From the NCBI GenBank assembly GCA_030149995.1, contig JASLGV010000482.1, forward strand, positions 1 to 9,812: 9,812 nt of DNA, written 5' to 3'. The notes beneath the pieces were generated by a model. It was given only the letters and a program-made list of their open reading frames with translations, did no database searches and was not told where the DNA came from. The position numbers and the translations under genes were made by a program. This document shows, one piece after another, positions 1-6,900 of the stretch. The first letter of the stretch is position 1. Every line of letters starts with the position of its first letter. Source of the DNA: Pedobacter sp. (GTDB taxonomy: Bacteria > Bacteroidota > Bacteroidia > Sphingobacteriales > Sphingobacteriaceae).

Positions 1-1
1 G

Positions 2-1015
2 CTGAGCAATACAGAGTTTATTCCGGCACCCGCACAAGGTGCACTGGCCATTCAGATCCGGGAAAATGATCATGAATTATTTGGCGAACTTCAAAAATTA
101 AATGATGCACAAACAGTTGAAGAAGTTGGGGTAGAACGTAAAGTGCTCAACCTTTTTGAAGGTGGTTGCCACATGCCTTTGGGTTGTTACTGTAAAAAAG
201 ACAACGGTGTTTTTGAAGTATGGACAGCAAAAGCAGCAACAGCTGACGATTTTCCGGAAAGGCTGTTCTTAAGATCGGAAACCACCGAAGGACTGGCGGA
301 AAGAATCGTGGCAAAATTTAACGCTGAAAGAAAAAAACCTGCAAAAGTTTTCATCTCACGCGAAATAGGTGAACATAGTTACTTCCGTCGTGCCCTGGAA
401 AACAACAACATTGAAATAGAAGGACGTTCACTGATCCGCACCTTTCCGATTGTAACGGTTCTGGATCAGTTTTTTGTTAAAAATATAGACTGGATCTTTT
501 TCAGCAGCCGCAACGGGGTAGAGTATTTCTTTAACCTGAAACCGCTTTTATCAAAGAAAACAAAATTTGGTGTAGTAGGAAGAGGTTCTGAAGATGCTTT
601 GCGTAAACACGGACATGTGGCAGATTTTGTGGGAACCAGCGGCGACATTACAGAAGTAGCAGAAGATTTTGCCAAACTGGTAGAAGGTAAAACTGTTATG
701 TTTCCACGGGCACAAGACTCGTTGTTAACCATTCAGAAATCATTACCGGCCGATACACATGTTGTAGATTTACCAATCTACGAAACGGTAACTGAAGAAA
801 ACATCGATCAAAGCTATGCCGATGTGCTTATTTTCACAAGCCCCTCTAATGTAGATGCTTATTTTGCCGACAACCTGCTCGATCCGGGGCAAAAAGTAAT
901 TGCCATTGGTAATTCTACCGGTAAAAAATTCGAAGAGATGGGCGTATCCTACACCTTGCCTTATGCACCAGACGAAATAGGTTTGGCAGAGGCCGTATTC
1001 GGAATAGATATTTAA
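2..1015 (+). CDS. hemC-hemD: HemC-HemD fusion (hydroxymethylbilane synthase / uroporphyrinogen-III synthase), 5' end outside the window
   Basis: The frame is open from the left edge, so this is the 3' part of a longer gene. The in-window GTG at 143 lies inside the HemC domain and is not a start. The first ~105 residues are the end of HemC: the PAPAQGALAIQ motif lies near bases 23-55, and GGCHMPLG at 161-184 carries the Cys (codon 167-169) that in this family binds the dipyrromethane cofactor. From about base 320 a second domain of ~225 residues follows. It has the HemD pattern: a KVFISRE opening strand, FFSSRNGVEYF near the middle and LIFTSPSNVDAYF towards the end. HemC polymerises four porphobilinogens to hydroxymethylbilane, and HemD cyclises that to uroporphyrinogen III, so the fusion joins consecutive cytoplasmic steps. 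No stop or restart separates the domains. HemD is poorly conserved in general, so that half is less certain than the HemC half. Confidence 0.93.
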   Translation: MSNTEFIPAPAQGALAIQIRENDHELFGELQKLNDAQTVEEVGVERKVLNLFEGGCHMPLGCYCKKDNGVFEVWTAKAATADDFPERLFLRSETTEGLAERIVAKFNAERKKPAKVFISREIGEHSYFRRALENNNIEIEGRSLIRTFPIVTVLDQFFVKNIDWIFFSSRNGVEYFFNLKPLLSKKTKFGVVGRGSEDALRKHGHVADFVGTSGDITEVAEDFAKLVEGKTVMFPRAQDSLLTIQKSLPADTHVVDLPIYETVTEENIDQSYADVLIFTSPSNVDAYFADNLLDPGQKVIAIGNSTGKKFEEMGVSYTLPYAPDEIGLAEAVFGIDI

Positions 1016-1030
1016 TTGAACAAAAAAGTA

Positions 1031-1055
1031 TCTGCCTGATTGTACTGCCGGCAGA
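1031..1055. repeat. Small inverted repeat between hemC-hemD and hemB
   Basis: TCTGCC (1031-1036) is complementary to GGCAGA (1050-1055) across a 13-base loop. Inside it, CTGCCGGCAG (1045-1054) is itself a perfect 10-bp palindrome, so two mutually exclusive pairings are possible. No T-run follows, so a classical intrinsic terminator is unlikely. It lies 16 bases behind the hemC-hemD stop and could be a mRNA 3' structure or a protein-binding dyad. Function unknown. Confidence 0.4.
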
Positions 1056-1156
1056 CACATCAAAATATACTTTAAGGCATTAAACACGTCTTTAAGTAGT
1101 GTACAACAACAACAAAACAATGGTTCGGGTTAACGCTCGGTCTAAAAAAATATATT

Positions 1157-2125
1157 ATGTTATACCGTCCGCGCAGATTAAGAAAAAACGCCTTAGTAAG
1201 AGACATGATTGCCGAAACCCGGCTTTCAAAGGATATGTTCGTATACCCGTATTTTGTAGTACCTGGCACAAATGTTACCCATGCCATAGAGGCAATGCCA
1301 GGTGTAAATCATTATTCGATTGATAACCTGGTAAAAGATGTGGAGCAAGGATTGAAAAAAGGGCTTAACAAGATTATGCTTTTTGGAGTTGGCGATGAGA
1401 AAACTGCCGATGCCCGTTTCGCTTACCACGATCATTCAATTGTACCCCAGGCTGTAAAAGAGCTGAAGAAAAACTTTGGCGAAGATCTTTATATCATTAC
1501 AGATGTTTGCGTTTGCTCTTATACCACACACGGACATTGCGGGATTTTAGAGAACGATTATGTGCAGAACGATAAAACGGTCGAAGTAATTGCTAAAATG
1601 GCCCTGACACATGCCGAAGCAGGTGCAGATATGTTTGCGCCTTCTGATATGATGGACGGGCGTATTCTGGCCATCCGCAACCTGCTTGATGAGAACGGGT
1701 TTGTAAATGCGGCCATTATGAGCCATGCAACCAAATTTGCTTCTGCCTATTACGGGCCTTTCCGCGAAGCGGCAGACTGTGCACCGGGTAAAGGCGATCG
1801 TAAAGCTTATCAGATGGATTTCCGTAATCCGAAAGAAGCCCTGCGCGAAGCGTTGCTCGATGAGCAGGAAGGCGCAGATGTGCTGATGGTAAAACCAGGT
1901 CTTGCTTACCTGGATATTCTGCAACGTTTAAGCCAGGATACCCAATTACCGCTGGCCGTTTACAACGTGTCTGGCGAGTACTCCATGATAAAAGCGGCCG
2001 CAGAAAAAGGCTGGATCGACGAGCAGAAAGTAGTGATGGAAACCATGCATGCTTTTGTACGTGCAGGTGCCAGCATCATCACCACTTATCACATAAAAGA
2101 TATTTTAAATAACGACTGGATATAA
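1157..2125 (+). CDS. hemB: Porphobilinogen synthase (5-aminolevulinate dehydratase)
   Basis: Condenses two 5-aminolevulinate molecules into porphobilinogen, a cytoplasmic step common to all tetrapyrrole synthesis. The 322-residue length is normal for bacterial HemB. The N-terminus MLYRPRRLRKN...RDMIAETRLS is the usual family opening and fixes the ATG at 1157. Active-site features visible: the Schiff-base lysines are K193 in SHATKFASAYYGPFR and K246 in MVKPGLAYLDI, and the metal-ligand cysteines are C118, C120 and C128 in CVCSYTTHGHC. This marks it as a zinc-dependent type rather than the Asp-rich magnesium type. APSDMMDGR (161-169) is also intact. It stands 141 bases behind hemC-hemD and 94 bases before hemL. 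No clear Shine-Dalgarno sequence precedes the ATG, which is usual in this phylum. Confidence 0.97.
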   Translation: MLYRPRRLRKNALVRDMIAETRLSKDMFVYPYFVVPGTNVTHAIEAMPGVNHYSIDNLVKDVEQGLKKGLNKIMLFGVGDEKTADARFAYHDHSIVPQAVKELKKNFGEDLYIITDVCVCSYTTHGHCGILENDYVQNDKTVEVIAKMALTHAEAGADMFAPSDMMDGRILAIRNLLDENGFVNAAIMSHATKFASAYYGPFREAADCAPGKGDRKAYQMDFRNPKEALREALLDEQEGADVLMVKPGLAYLDILQRLSQDTQLPLAVYNVSGEYSMIKAAAEKGWIDEQKVVMETMHAFVRAGASIITTYHIKDILNNDWI

Positions 2126-2134
2126 TTTGAATAG

Positions 2135-2193
2135 AAAGCTAAGAGCATAAAGCAGCAAACTGTTTTACAGTTTCATTATTTGCTTTAAGCTTT
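2135..2193. repeat. Layered inverted repeat (59 nt) built from AAAGC-type units, hemB-hemL gap
   Basis: Three pairs of arms nest around a 5-base loop: AAAGCT (2135-2140) with AGCTTT (2188-2193), TAAAGCA (2148-2154) with TGCTTTA (2181-2187), and AAACTG (2157-2162) with CAGTTT (2168-2173). All three are perfect, separated by unequal internal loops (7/0 and 2/7 bases). The left side reads as roughly 7-base units of the AAAGCNN kind, and the right side continues with the inverse (AGCTTTT at 2203-2209). It fills most of the gap, and hemL starts 26 bases later. It could be a dispersed intergenic repeat, or an RNA hairpin that tunes readthrough or stability between hemB and hemL. No T-run follows the hairpin. 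Confidence 0.55.
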
Positions 2194-2219
2194 GGGCATT
2201 CAGCTTTTAACTTAAAATA

Positions 2220-3590
2220 ATGTTAGACTCATTAAAAAAAATGTTTTCGGGTAACGAAGCCGATATTCCTGTAAACACAGGCAGTAAACCCGATATTTCG
2301 AGGGTAAAATCTGCCGAACTGTATGAGAAGTCAAAAACCTATTTTCCGGGTGGGGTAAACTCGCCGGTAAGGGCTTTTAAATCTGTATATGGCGCGCCGT
2401 TGTTTATAGAAAAAGGCGACGGATGTTTTATCTGGGACGCAGATGGTAATCAGTTTATCGATTTCTGCGCAAGCTGGGGCCCTTTAATTTTGGGTCACAA
2501 CAACCCTAAGATACGCGAAAAGGTAACTGAAGTAATGCAAAACGGCATGAGCTTTGGCGCACCCACAGCACTCGAAAATGAACTGGCAGAGCTGATTATT
2601 AAAAATAACCGTTTTGTAGAAAAAATCCGTTTTACAAGCTCGGGAACAGAAGCTGTTATGTCGGCCATTCGTTTGGCAAGAGGTTATACCAGACGTGATA
2701 AAATTATAAAATTTGAAGGTTGCTACCACGGACACACGGACGCTTTGCTGGTGAAAGCCGGTTCAGGACTGGTAACTTTTGGCGAAACCTCTTCGGCGGG
2801 TGTTCCAAAATCGTTTGCCGAAGAAACCATTGTAATTCCATTGAACGACCGCTCGGCTATTGAGCAGGCTTTTGCTCAATTTAAAGACCAGGTAGCTGGT
2901 GTTATTATTGAAGGTATTCCGGCCAATAATGGTTTAATTATCCAGGATACAGCATACATTCAGTTTTTAAGAGATATCTGTACAGAAAACGGTGCCCTTT
3001 TAATTTTTGATGAAGTGATTACCGGTTTCCGGGTTGGTTTTGAAGGCGCTGCTGCTCATTATGGTATTAAACCAGATATTGTTACGTACGGAAAAATTAT
3101 CGGTGGCGGACTTCCTGTTGGTATGTACGGGGCTTCTGCCGAAATTATGGGGCATATTTCGCCCGATGGCGGCGTATACCAGGCCGGTACTTTATCGGGC
3201 AATCCTGTGGCCATGGCTGCGGGTATTGCAACCTTAACCGAGCTTTCAAGATCTTCTTTCTACAAAGATTTAAATACAAAAGCACAGGAGTTTGTAGCCA
3301 GTATACAGCGTTTTGCAACGGCCAGAAATTATAAGTTTAAAGTTTTTACAATAGGCTCTATCTTCTGGTTTGCTTTTACAGATAAAGATAAAATTCAATC
3401 GGCAGATGATATCGATCCAACCAGCATGGAAAAATTCAAGGTGATGCACCGCGAATTGCTGAACCGGGGTATTTACCTGGGGCCATCCGGTTATGAAGTA
3501 GGTTTCGTATCTTCGGCACATACTAAAATAGAACTGGAAAAAGCCAAGCGTGCCATATTTGAAGCGCTGGATCTTGTTTTTAAAAAATAA
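2220..3590 (+). CDS. hemL: Glutamate-1-semialdehyde 2,1-aminomutase
   Basis: PLP enzyme of the class-III aminotransferase fold that converts glutamate-1-semialdehyde to 5-aminolevulinate, the last step of the C5 pathway. Its presence shows that this organism makes ALA from glutamyl-tRNA. Seen in the sequence: FPGGVNSPVRAF (42-53), the cofactor-binding region SSGTEAVMSAIRLAR, the GCYHGHTD segment, the FDEVITGFR motif with the PLP-contacting Asp, and the PLP lysine K292 in YGKIIGGGLPVG. At 456 residues it is longer than the usual ~427-432. The surplus is an N-terminal extension of about 27 residues (MLDSLKKMF... to about residue 29) before the normal family start. M8 (base 2241) is the only other in-frame ATG nearby and would still leave ~20 extra residues, so the extension is not simply a mis-called start. 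Confidence 0.96.
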   Translation: MLDSLKKMFSGNEADIPVNTGSKPDISRVKSAELYEKSKTYFPGGVNSPVRAFKSVYGAPLFIEKGDGCFIWDADGNQFIDFCASWGPLILGHNNPKIREKVTEVMQNGMSFGAPTALENELAELIIKNNRFVEKIRFTSSGTEAVMSAIRLARGYTRRDKIIKFEGCYHGHTDALLVKAGSGLVTFGETSSAGVPKSFAEETIVIPLNDRSAIEQAFAQFKDQVAGVIIEGIPANNGLIIQDTAYIQFLRDICTENGALLIFDEVITGFRVGFEGAAAHYGIKPDIVTYGKIIGGGLPVGMYGASAEIMGHISPDGGVYQAGTLSGNPVAMAAGIATLTELSRSSFYKDLNTKAQEFVASIQRFATARNYKFKVFTIGSIFWFAFTDKDKIQSADDIDPTSMEKFKVMHRELLNRGIYLGPSGYEVGFVSSAHTKIELEKAKRAIFEALDLVFKK

Positions 3591-3622
3591 GCTGGCCATA
3601 AAAAAGCGTTTAATTACAGAAC

Positions 3623-3630
3623 AGGTGAGG
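3623..3630 (+). promoter_or_regulatory. Candidate ribosome binding site of the sensor kinase gene
   Basis: AGGTGAGG ends 9 bases before the ATG at 3640. It is the clearest Shine-Dalgarno-like sequence in a window where most starts have none, and it supports that start. The kinase reading frame has no other methionine this near its first membrane segment. Confidence 0.4.
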
Positions 3631-3639
3631 TTAATTTAA

Positions 3640-4506
3640 ATGAAAAAATCAATTATCATATTCTACTGTTTGCTGTTGTATGCAGTTATACAGCTGATTT
3701 CATGGGGCACTCTGGTGGTGCGGTTGCAACCCAGCCGCATGACCATGATTATGGGCGAAGGTTCTGTATTTTTATTCCTGCTTTTTATTGGTGGTTATTT
3801 TCTGCACGAGTCTATAAAAAGAGAAGATAAGCTGAGGGAGCAGCAGCAGAATTTCCTGCTTTCGGTTACCCACGAGCTGAAATCGCCTTTGGCTGCCATC
3901 AAACTTTCTATTCAAACCATTGTAAAGAGAGATTTAGATAAGGCACGCCAGACATCTTTGTTAAACAACTCGCTGAAGGATATTGAACGCCTGGATGATC
4001 TGGTCGAAAATATGTTGCTGGCCACCAAGATTGAAAACCGTTCGTACAGCTTTCCGAAAGAAGAATTTAACTTTTCAGAACTGGTACAACGTATTACCGA
4101 TCGTTTGCAGGTGCACTCTTGCGGATGCCAGCAAATCATCAGTACTAAAATTCAGCCAAATTTACAGTTGATGGGTGACAAATTTGCTTTATCGTCAGTT
4201 GTAACCAACCTGATAGAAAATGCCGTTAAGTATTCCGATCCTTGCGAGGAGATAAATGTGCTTTTAGACAAAGTAGAAGGGCATATTAAATTAAGTGTTG
4301 CCGATAAAGGCCCGGGTATTTCAGATGCCGAAAAAATGTTGATATTTGATAAGTTTTACCGCGTTGGTAATGAGAATGTCAGAAAAGCAAAGGGAACGGG
4401 TTTAGGCTTGTTTATTGTTAAAGAGGTTTTACAATCTCATGATGCGGATATCACGGTAAAAGATAACGTGCCTGTAGGGAGTATTTTTGAAGTAACATTT
4501 AGTTAA
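3640..4506 (+). CDS. Sensor histidine kinase with two membrane helices and no sensor domain
   Basis: Membrane histidine kinase of 288 residues. TM1 is about residues 5-27 and TM2 about 41-56, joined by a loop of only ~13 residues, so there is no room for an extracytoplasmic sensor domain. No HAMP is evident: the DHp helix follows TM2 almost directly. DHp: phosphoacceptor H78 in SVTHELKSPL. ATPase domain: N-box NLIENAVKYS (190-199), G1 box DKGPGI (222-227), F-box FDKFYR (236-241) and G2 box GTGLGLF (252-258). All boxes are intact, so it should be active. This layout matches what are called intramembrane-sensing kinases, which usually need a partner membrane protein to detect the signal. The partner regulator starts 7 bases downstream. 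Cysteines at 161, 163 and 202 are unusual but of unknown meaning. The signal is unknown, and a heme-related role is inferred only from the flanking genes. Confidence 0.93.
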   Translation: MKKSIIIFYCLLLYAVIQLISWGTLVVRLQPSRMTMIMGEGSVFLFLLFIGGYFLHESIKREDKLREQQQNFLLSVTHELKSPLAAIKLSIQTIVKRDLDKARQTSLLNNSLKDIERLDDLVENMLLATKIENRSYSFPKEEFNFSELVQRITDRLQVHSCGCQQIISTKIQPNLQLMGDKFALSSVVTNLIENAVKYSDPCEEINVLLDKVEGHIKLSVADKGPGISDAEKMLIFDKFYRVGNENVRKAKGTGLGLFIVKEVLQSHDADITVKDNVPVGSIFEVTFS

Positions 4507-4513
4507 TCTCAGT

Positions 4514-5218
4514 ATGTCACAAAAATTAAGAATTCTATTGGTAGAAGACGAGGATCACTTGTTAGATGCCATCAAATTAAACCTCGAACTGGAGGGTTAT
4601 AAAGTTCATGCTGTTAAAGACGGCAAAACAGCCCTTAAAATTTTTAAAGAAGAACGTTTCAACCTGATCGTTCTGGATGTAATGCTCCCTGAAATGGACG
4701 GTTTCCAGGTTTGCGAAACCATACGTTTGGAAAATACAGAAGTGCCTATTTTATTTTTAACGGCGAAAAATACTTCTGAAGACCGCGTATTGGGATTGAA
4801 AAAAGGTGCCGACGATTACCTGGTTAAACCATTTAACCTGGAAGAATTGATTTTACGTGTGGGAATCCTGGTAAAACGCAGTTTAAAATCAGATGATCTG
4901 AAAGAACTGAACTCGTATAAAATTGGCGATAAAACCATTTATTTCAATTCTTTTGAATTGAAAAATGACGATGGTACCATTACGCCTTTAACTAAAAAGG
5001 AAACCATGTTGCTTAAACTGCTTATCGAGCGTAAAAACGAAGCCGTTTCGCGCGAGCAGATTTTGGAAACCGTATGGAACTACGATGTATATCCATCAAC
5101 CAGAACAATCGATAACTTTATATTAACATTCCGTAAGTATTTTGAACCAGATCAGAAAAATCCGGTTTATTTCCACTCTATTCGTGGTGTCGGATATAAA
5201 TTTACAGATAGTCATTAA
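4514..5218 (+). CDS. OmpR/PhoB-type response regulator
   Basis: Two-domain transcriptional regulator of 234 residues. The receiver domain (about 4-120) has the acidic cluster EDED (11-14), phosphoacceptor D55 in LIVLDVMLPEMDG, the switch T83 in FLTAK and K105 in KPF. A winged-helix DNA-binding domain (about 135-232) follows, with the recognition-helix region TRTIDNFILTFRKYFE and the C-terminal hairpin IRGVGYKF typical of the OmpR class. All phosphorylation residues are present. It lies 7 bases behind the sensor kinase, which is almost certainly its partner. Its stop codon shares a base with the ATG of the next gene (TAATG, 5216-5220), suggesting coupled translation. Target sites are unknown. 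Repeats before hemE and hemB are candidates but untested. Confidence 0.95.
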   Translation: MSQKLRILLVEDEDHLLDAIKLNLELEGYKVHAVKDGKTALKIFKEERFNLIVLDVMLPEMDGFQVCETIRLENTEVPILFLTAKNTSEDRVLGLKKGADDYLVKPFNLEELILRVGILVKRSLKSDDLKELNSYKIGDKTIYFNSFELKNDDGTITPLTKKETMLLKLLIERKNEAVSREQILETVWNYDVYPSTRTIDNFILTFRKYFEPDQKNPVYFHSIRGVGYKFTDSH

Positions 5219-5733
5219 TGTATAACAATAAGGGCAGATATGCCTTGATGGCCGTTTTTTTAGTTACAGCATTGGTTTGCCTGTATTATGTACAGTACCA
5301 GCTGGCGGCCTTATCTGGGTTTTTATTTCTTTTTGTTGTTTGGAGCCATTTTAAGCACAGTTCTGTGTTAATGGCTTCTAAGCATTTTAAGAACAACGAA
5401 TTTGTTAAAGCCAAAGCCTTACTGGCCGAAGTGGTAAAGCCTGAACGACTGGCTAAAAGCAGACGTGGCTATTACGAGTTTATGCAAGCTAACATTGCGC
5501 TCAAAAACGAGGATTATAACCAGGCTGAGTATCATTTTCAAATGGCCAGCCGTTTTCCGGTAGGCGGGAAAAATGATACGGCTTATGTACTTATTCACCT
5601 GGCCAACCTGGCTTTGCGTAAGCAGGATAAGGAACGGGCAGCGGTGTATGCAGAAAAAGCAAAAGAACTCACCACCAGCTCAAGGGCACAGGAAATTATT
5701 GCCAAAATAGAACAACAAATTAATAAAATATAA
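5218..5733 (+). CDS. Small membrane-anchored TPR-like protein coupled to the two-component system
   Basis: 171 residues. Two hydrophobic helices (about 7-24 and 28-45) are separated by a very short turn, so both ends should lie on the same side. The Lys/Arg-rich ends favour the cytoplasm. The rest is helical and looks like about three TPR-type helix pairs: about 51-75 (ASKHFKNNEFVKAKALL), 84-113 (YEFMQANIALKNEDYNQAEYHF, described here by its A/L/Y spacing) and 122-150 (LIHLANLALRKQDKERAAVY). TPR scaffolds bind other proteins. The ATG overlaps the regulator stop by one base (TAATG), so the three genes are probably made together. A partner or accessory to the sensor kinase is the natural guess, but nothing in the sequence proves it. 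No close named family recognised. Confidence 0.85.
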   Translation: MYNNKGRYALMAVFLVTALVCLYYVQYQLAALSGFLFLFVVWSHFKHSSVLMASKHFKNNEFVKAKALLAEVVKPERLAKSRRGYYEFMQANIALKNEDYNQAEYHFQMASRFPVGGKNDTAYVLIHLANLALRKQDKERAAVYAEKAKELTTSSRAQEIIAKIEQQINKI

Positions 5734-5746
5734 CAAACTTTCTTGT

Positions 5747-5765
5747 TGTACCCTTAAGCGGTACA
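5747..5765. promoter_or_regulatory. 19-bp dyad TGTACC-N7-GGTACA before hemE
   Basis: Perfect 6-bp arms TGTACC (5747-5752) and GGTACA (5760-5765) surround a 7-base centre. The dyad lies 13 bases after the TPR stop and 16 bases before the hemE ATG. Half-site spacing of about 13 bp fits a dimeric protein, but it could also form a short RNA hairpin close to the ribosome binding region. It is a candidate operator or translational control element for hemE. There is no direct evidence for either. Confidence 0.4.
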
Positions 5766-5781
5766 GCAATTATTATTTAAC

Positions 5782-6807
5782 ATGGAGAATAATTTATTTT
5801 TAGACGCTGCATTTTCAAAACAAACTGAACGCCCACCCGTATGGATGATGCGCCAGGCAGGTCGCTTTATGCCGCAATATTGGGAAATTAAAAACAAGTA
5901 TTCGTTTTTAGAGATGTGCAAAACACCCGAAATTGCTGCTGATGTAACGATGTTGCCGGTAGATTTGCTTGGAATTGATGCCGCTATATTATTCTCTGAT
6001 ATCCTGGTAACAGGCGAAGCCATGGGCGGTGATTTAAGCTTTACACAAGGTGTGGGTCCTAAATTTGCCAACCCGGTACGTACAGCCAAAGACATTGAAA
6101 ATTTAAATGTAGACTGCTTACACGAATTGCAGTATGTGGCCGATGCCATTAAAGTAATTCAGCAACGCCTAAACGGAAGCATTCCGTTAATTGGTTTTGC
6201 AGGTGCGCCTTTTACCGTAATGAGTTACCTGGTGGAAGGTGGTTCGTCTAAAGATTTTAAGTTAACCAAATTAATGCTGCACAATACGCCTGAGCTTGCA
6301 CATGAGCTACTGGCTAAAATTGCAAAGGTAACGGCCAGCTATTTAAACCTGCAGATTGAAGCCGGCGTAAATGCCATCCAGATTTTCGATAGCTGGGCAC
6401 TGGCTTTATCGTGGAACGATTACCAGGAGTTCTCGCACCGTTACATACAGGAGATTATTGCCAATTTAAATAGAAAAGACATTCCAGTTATTTCTTTCTG
6501 TAAAGGAAGTTCGGTTTTTGCACCTGTTATGGCTGAGGCTAAGCCAGATGTAATTTCGGTAGACTGGAATGCAGATCTGCTGAATATAAAAAACAGCTTA
6601 CCGGCAAATATTGCTGTTCAGGGTAACCTGGATCCACATATTTTGTATGCGGATAAGCCGGTAATCAAAGCGCAGATTCATAAATTATTTGAACACATGC
6701 GCGGAACCAATGGCTTTATCTTTAATTTAGGTCATGGTATTATGCCGGATATTCCATTCGACAACGTGAAATATGCCATTGAAGTGGTAAAAGAATTCAA
6801 GTACTAA
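5782..6807 (+). CDS. hemE: Uroporphyrinogen decarboxylase
   Basis: Removes four carboxyl groups from uroporphyrinogen III to give coproporphyrinogen III, in the cytoplasm and without a cofactor. At 341 residues it is a normal length. The signature PPVWMMRQAGRFMPQY (18-33) carries the substrate-binding arginines R24 and R28. FSDIL (71-75) carries the invariant Asp, D73. GFAGAPFTVMSYLVEGG is the conserved second block, and the C-terminal NLGHGIMPDIP carries the conserved His. All are intact. The ATG at 5782 gives the standard start a few residues before the signature. It follows the TPR gene by 48 bases and may be cotranscribed with it. The dyad at 5747-5765 could give it separate control. Confidence 0.97.
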   Translation: MENNLFLDAAFSKQTERPPVWMMRQAGRFMPQYWEIKNKYSFLEMCKTPEIAADVTMLPVDLLGIDAAILFSDILVTGEAMGGDLSFTQGVGPKFANPVRTAKDIENLNVDCLHELQYVADAIKVIQQRLNGSIPLIGFAGAPFTVMSYLVEGGSSKDFKLTKLMLHNTPELAHELLAKIAKVTASYLNLQIEAGVNAIQIFDSWALALSWNDYQEFSHRYIQEIIANLNRKDIPVISFCKGSSVFAPVMAEAKPDVISVDWNADLLNIKNSLPANIAVQGNLDPHILYADKPVIKAQIHKLFEHMRGTNGFIFNLGHGIMPDIPFDNVKYAIEVVKEFKY

Positions 6808-6839
6808 AGAGGACTGAATTCCCGATAGAGAACTTTGAA

Positions 6840-6889
6840 TAGCAGTCGTAAATCTTTATATTTAATTATATAATTATTTATGACTGTTA
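6840..6889. repeat. 50-nt near-perfect inverted repeat after hemE
   Basis: Arms 6840-6853 (TAGCAGTCGTAAAT) and 6876-6889 (ATTTATGACTGTTA) pair over all 14 positions, counting two G-U pairs. Inside, TTATAT (6856-6861) pairs with ATATAA (6868-6873) after a 2x2 mismatch, closing on a 6-base loop. It starts 33 bases behind the hemE stop. No T-run follows on the + strand, so it is not a standard intrinsic terminator. It may still protect or end the heme mRNA, or be one end of a small repeat element. Confidence 0.55.
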
Positions 6890-6900
6890 AATCATTGTAA

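Noticed and set aside
143..1015. A separate 290-residue gene starting at GTG 143
   Set aside because: The frame is open upstream to the left edge, and the codons before 143 encode conserved HemC sequence (PAPAQGALAIQ). The GTG is internal.
466..1435. Several minus-strand and overlapping open frames of 69-116 codons across hemC-hemD and hemB
   Set aside because: They lie opposite or in other frames of well-conserved genes, have no recognisable domains and no plausible start signals, and are rich in Cys/Phe/Ile as expected of shadow frames.
1547..1924. 125-codon minus-strand open frame inside hemB
   Set aside because: Fully covered by hemB, whose catalytic motifs are intact. The antisense translation has no recognisable family features.
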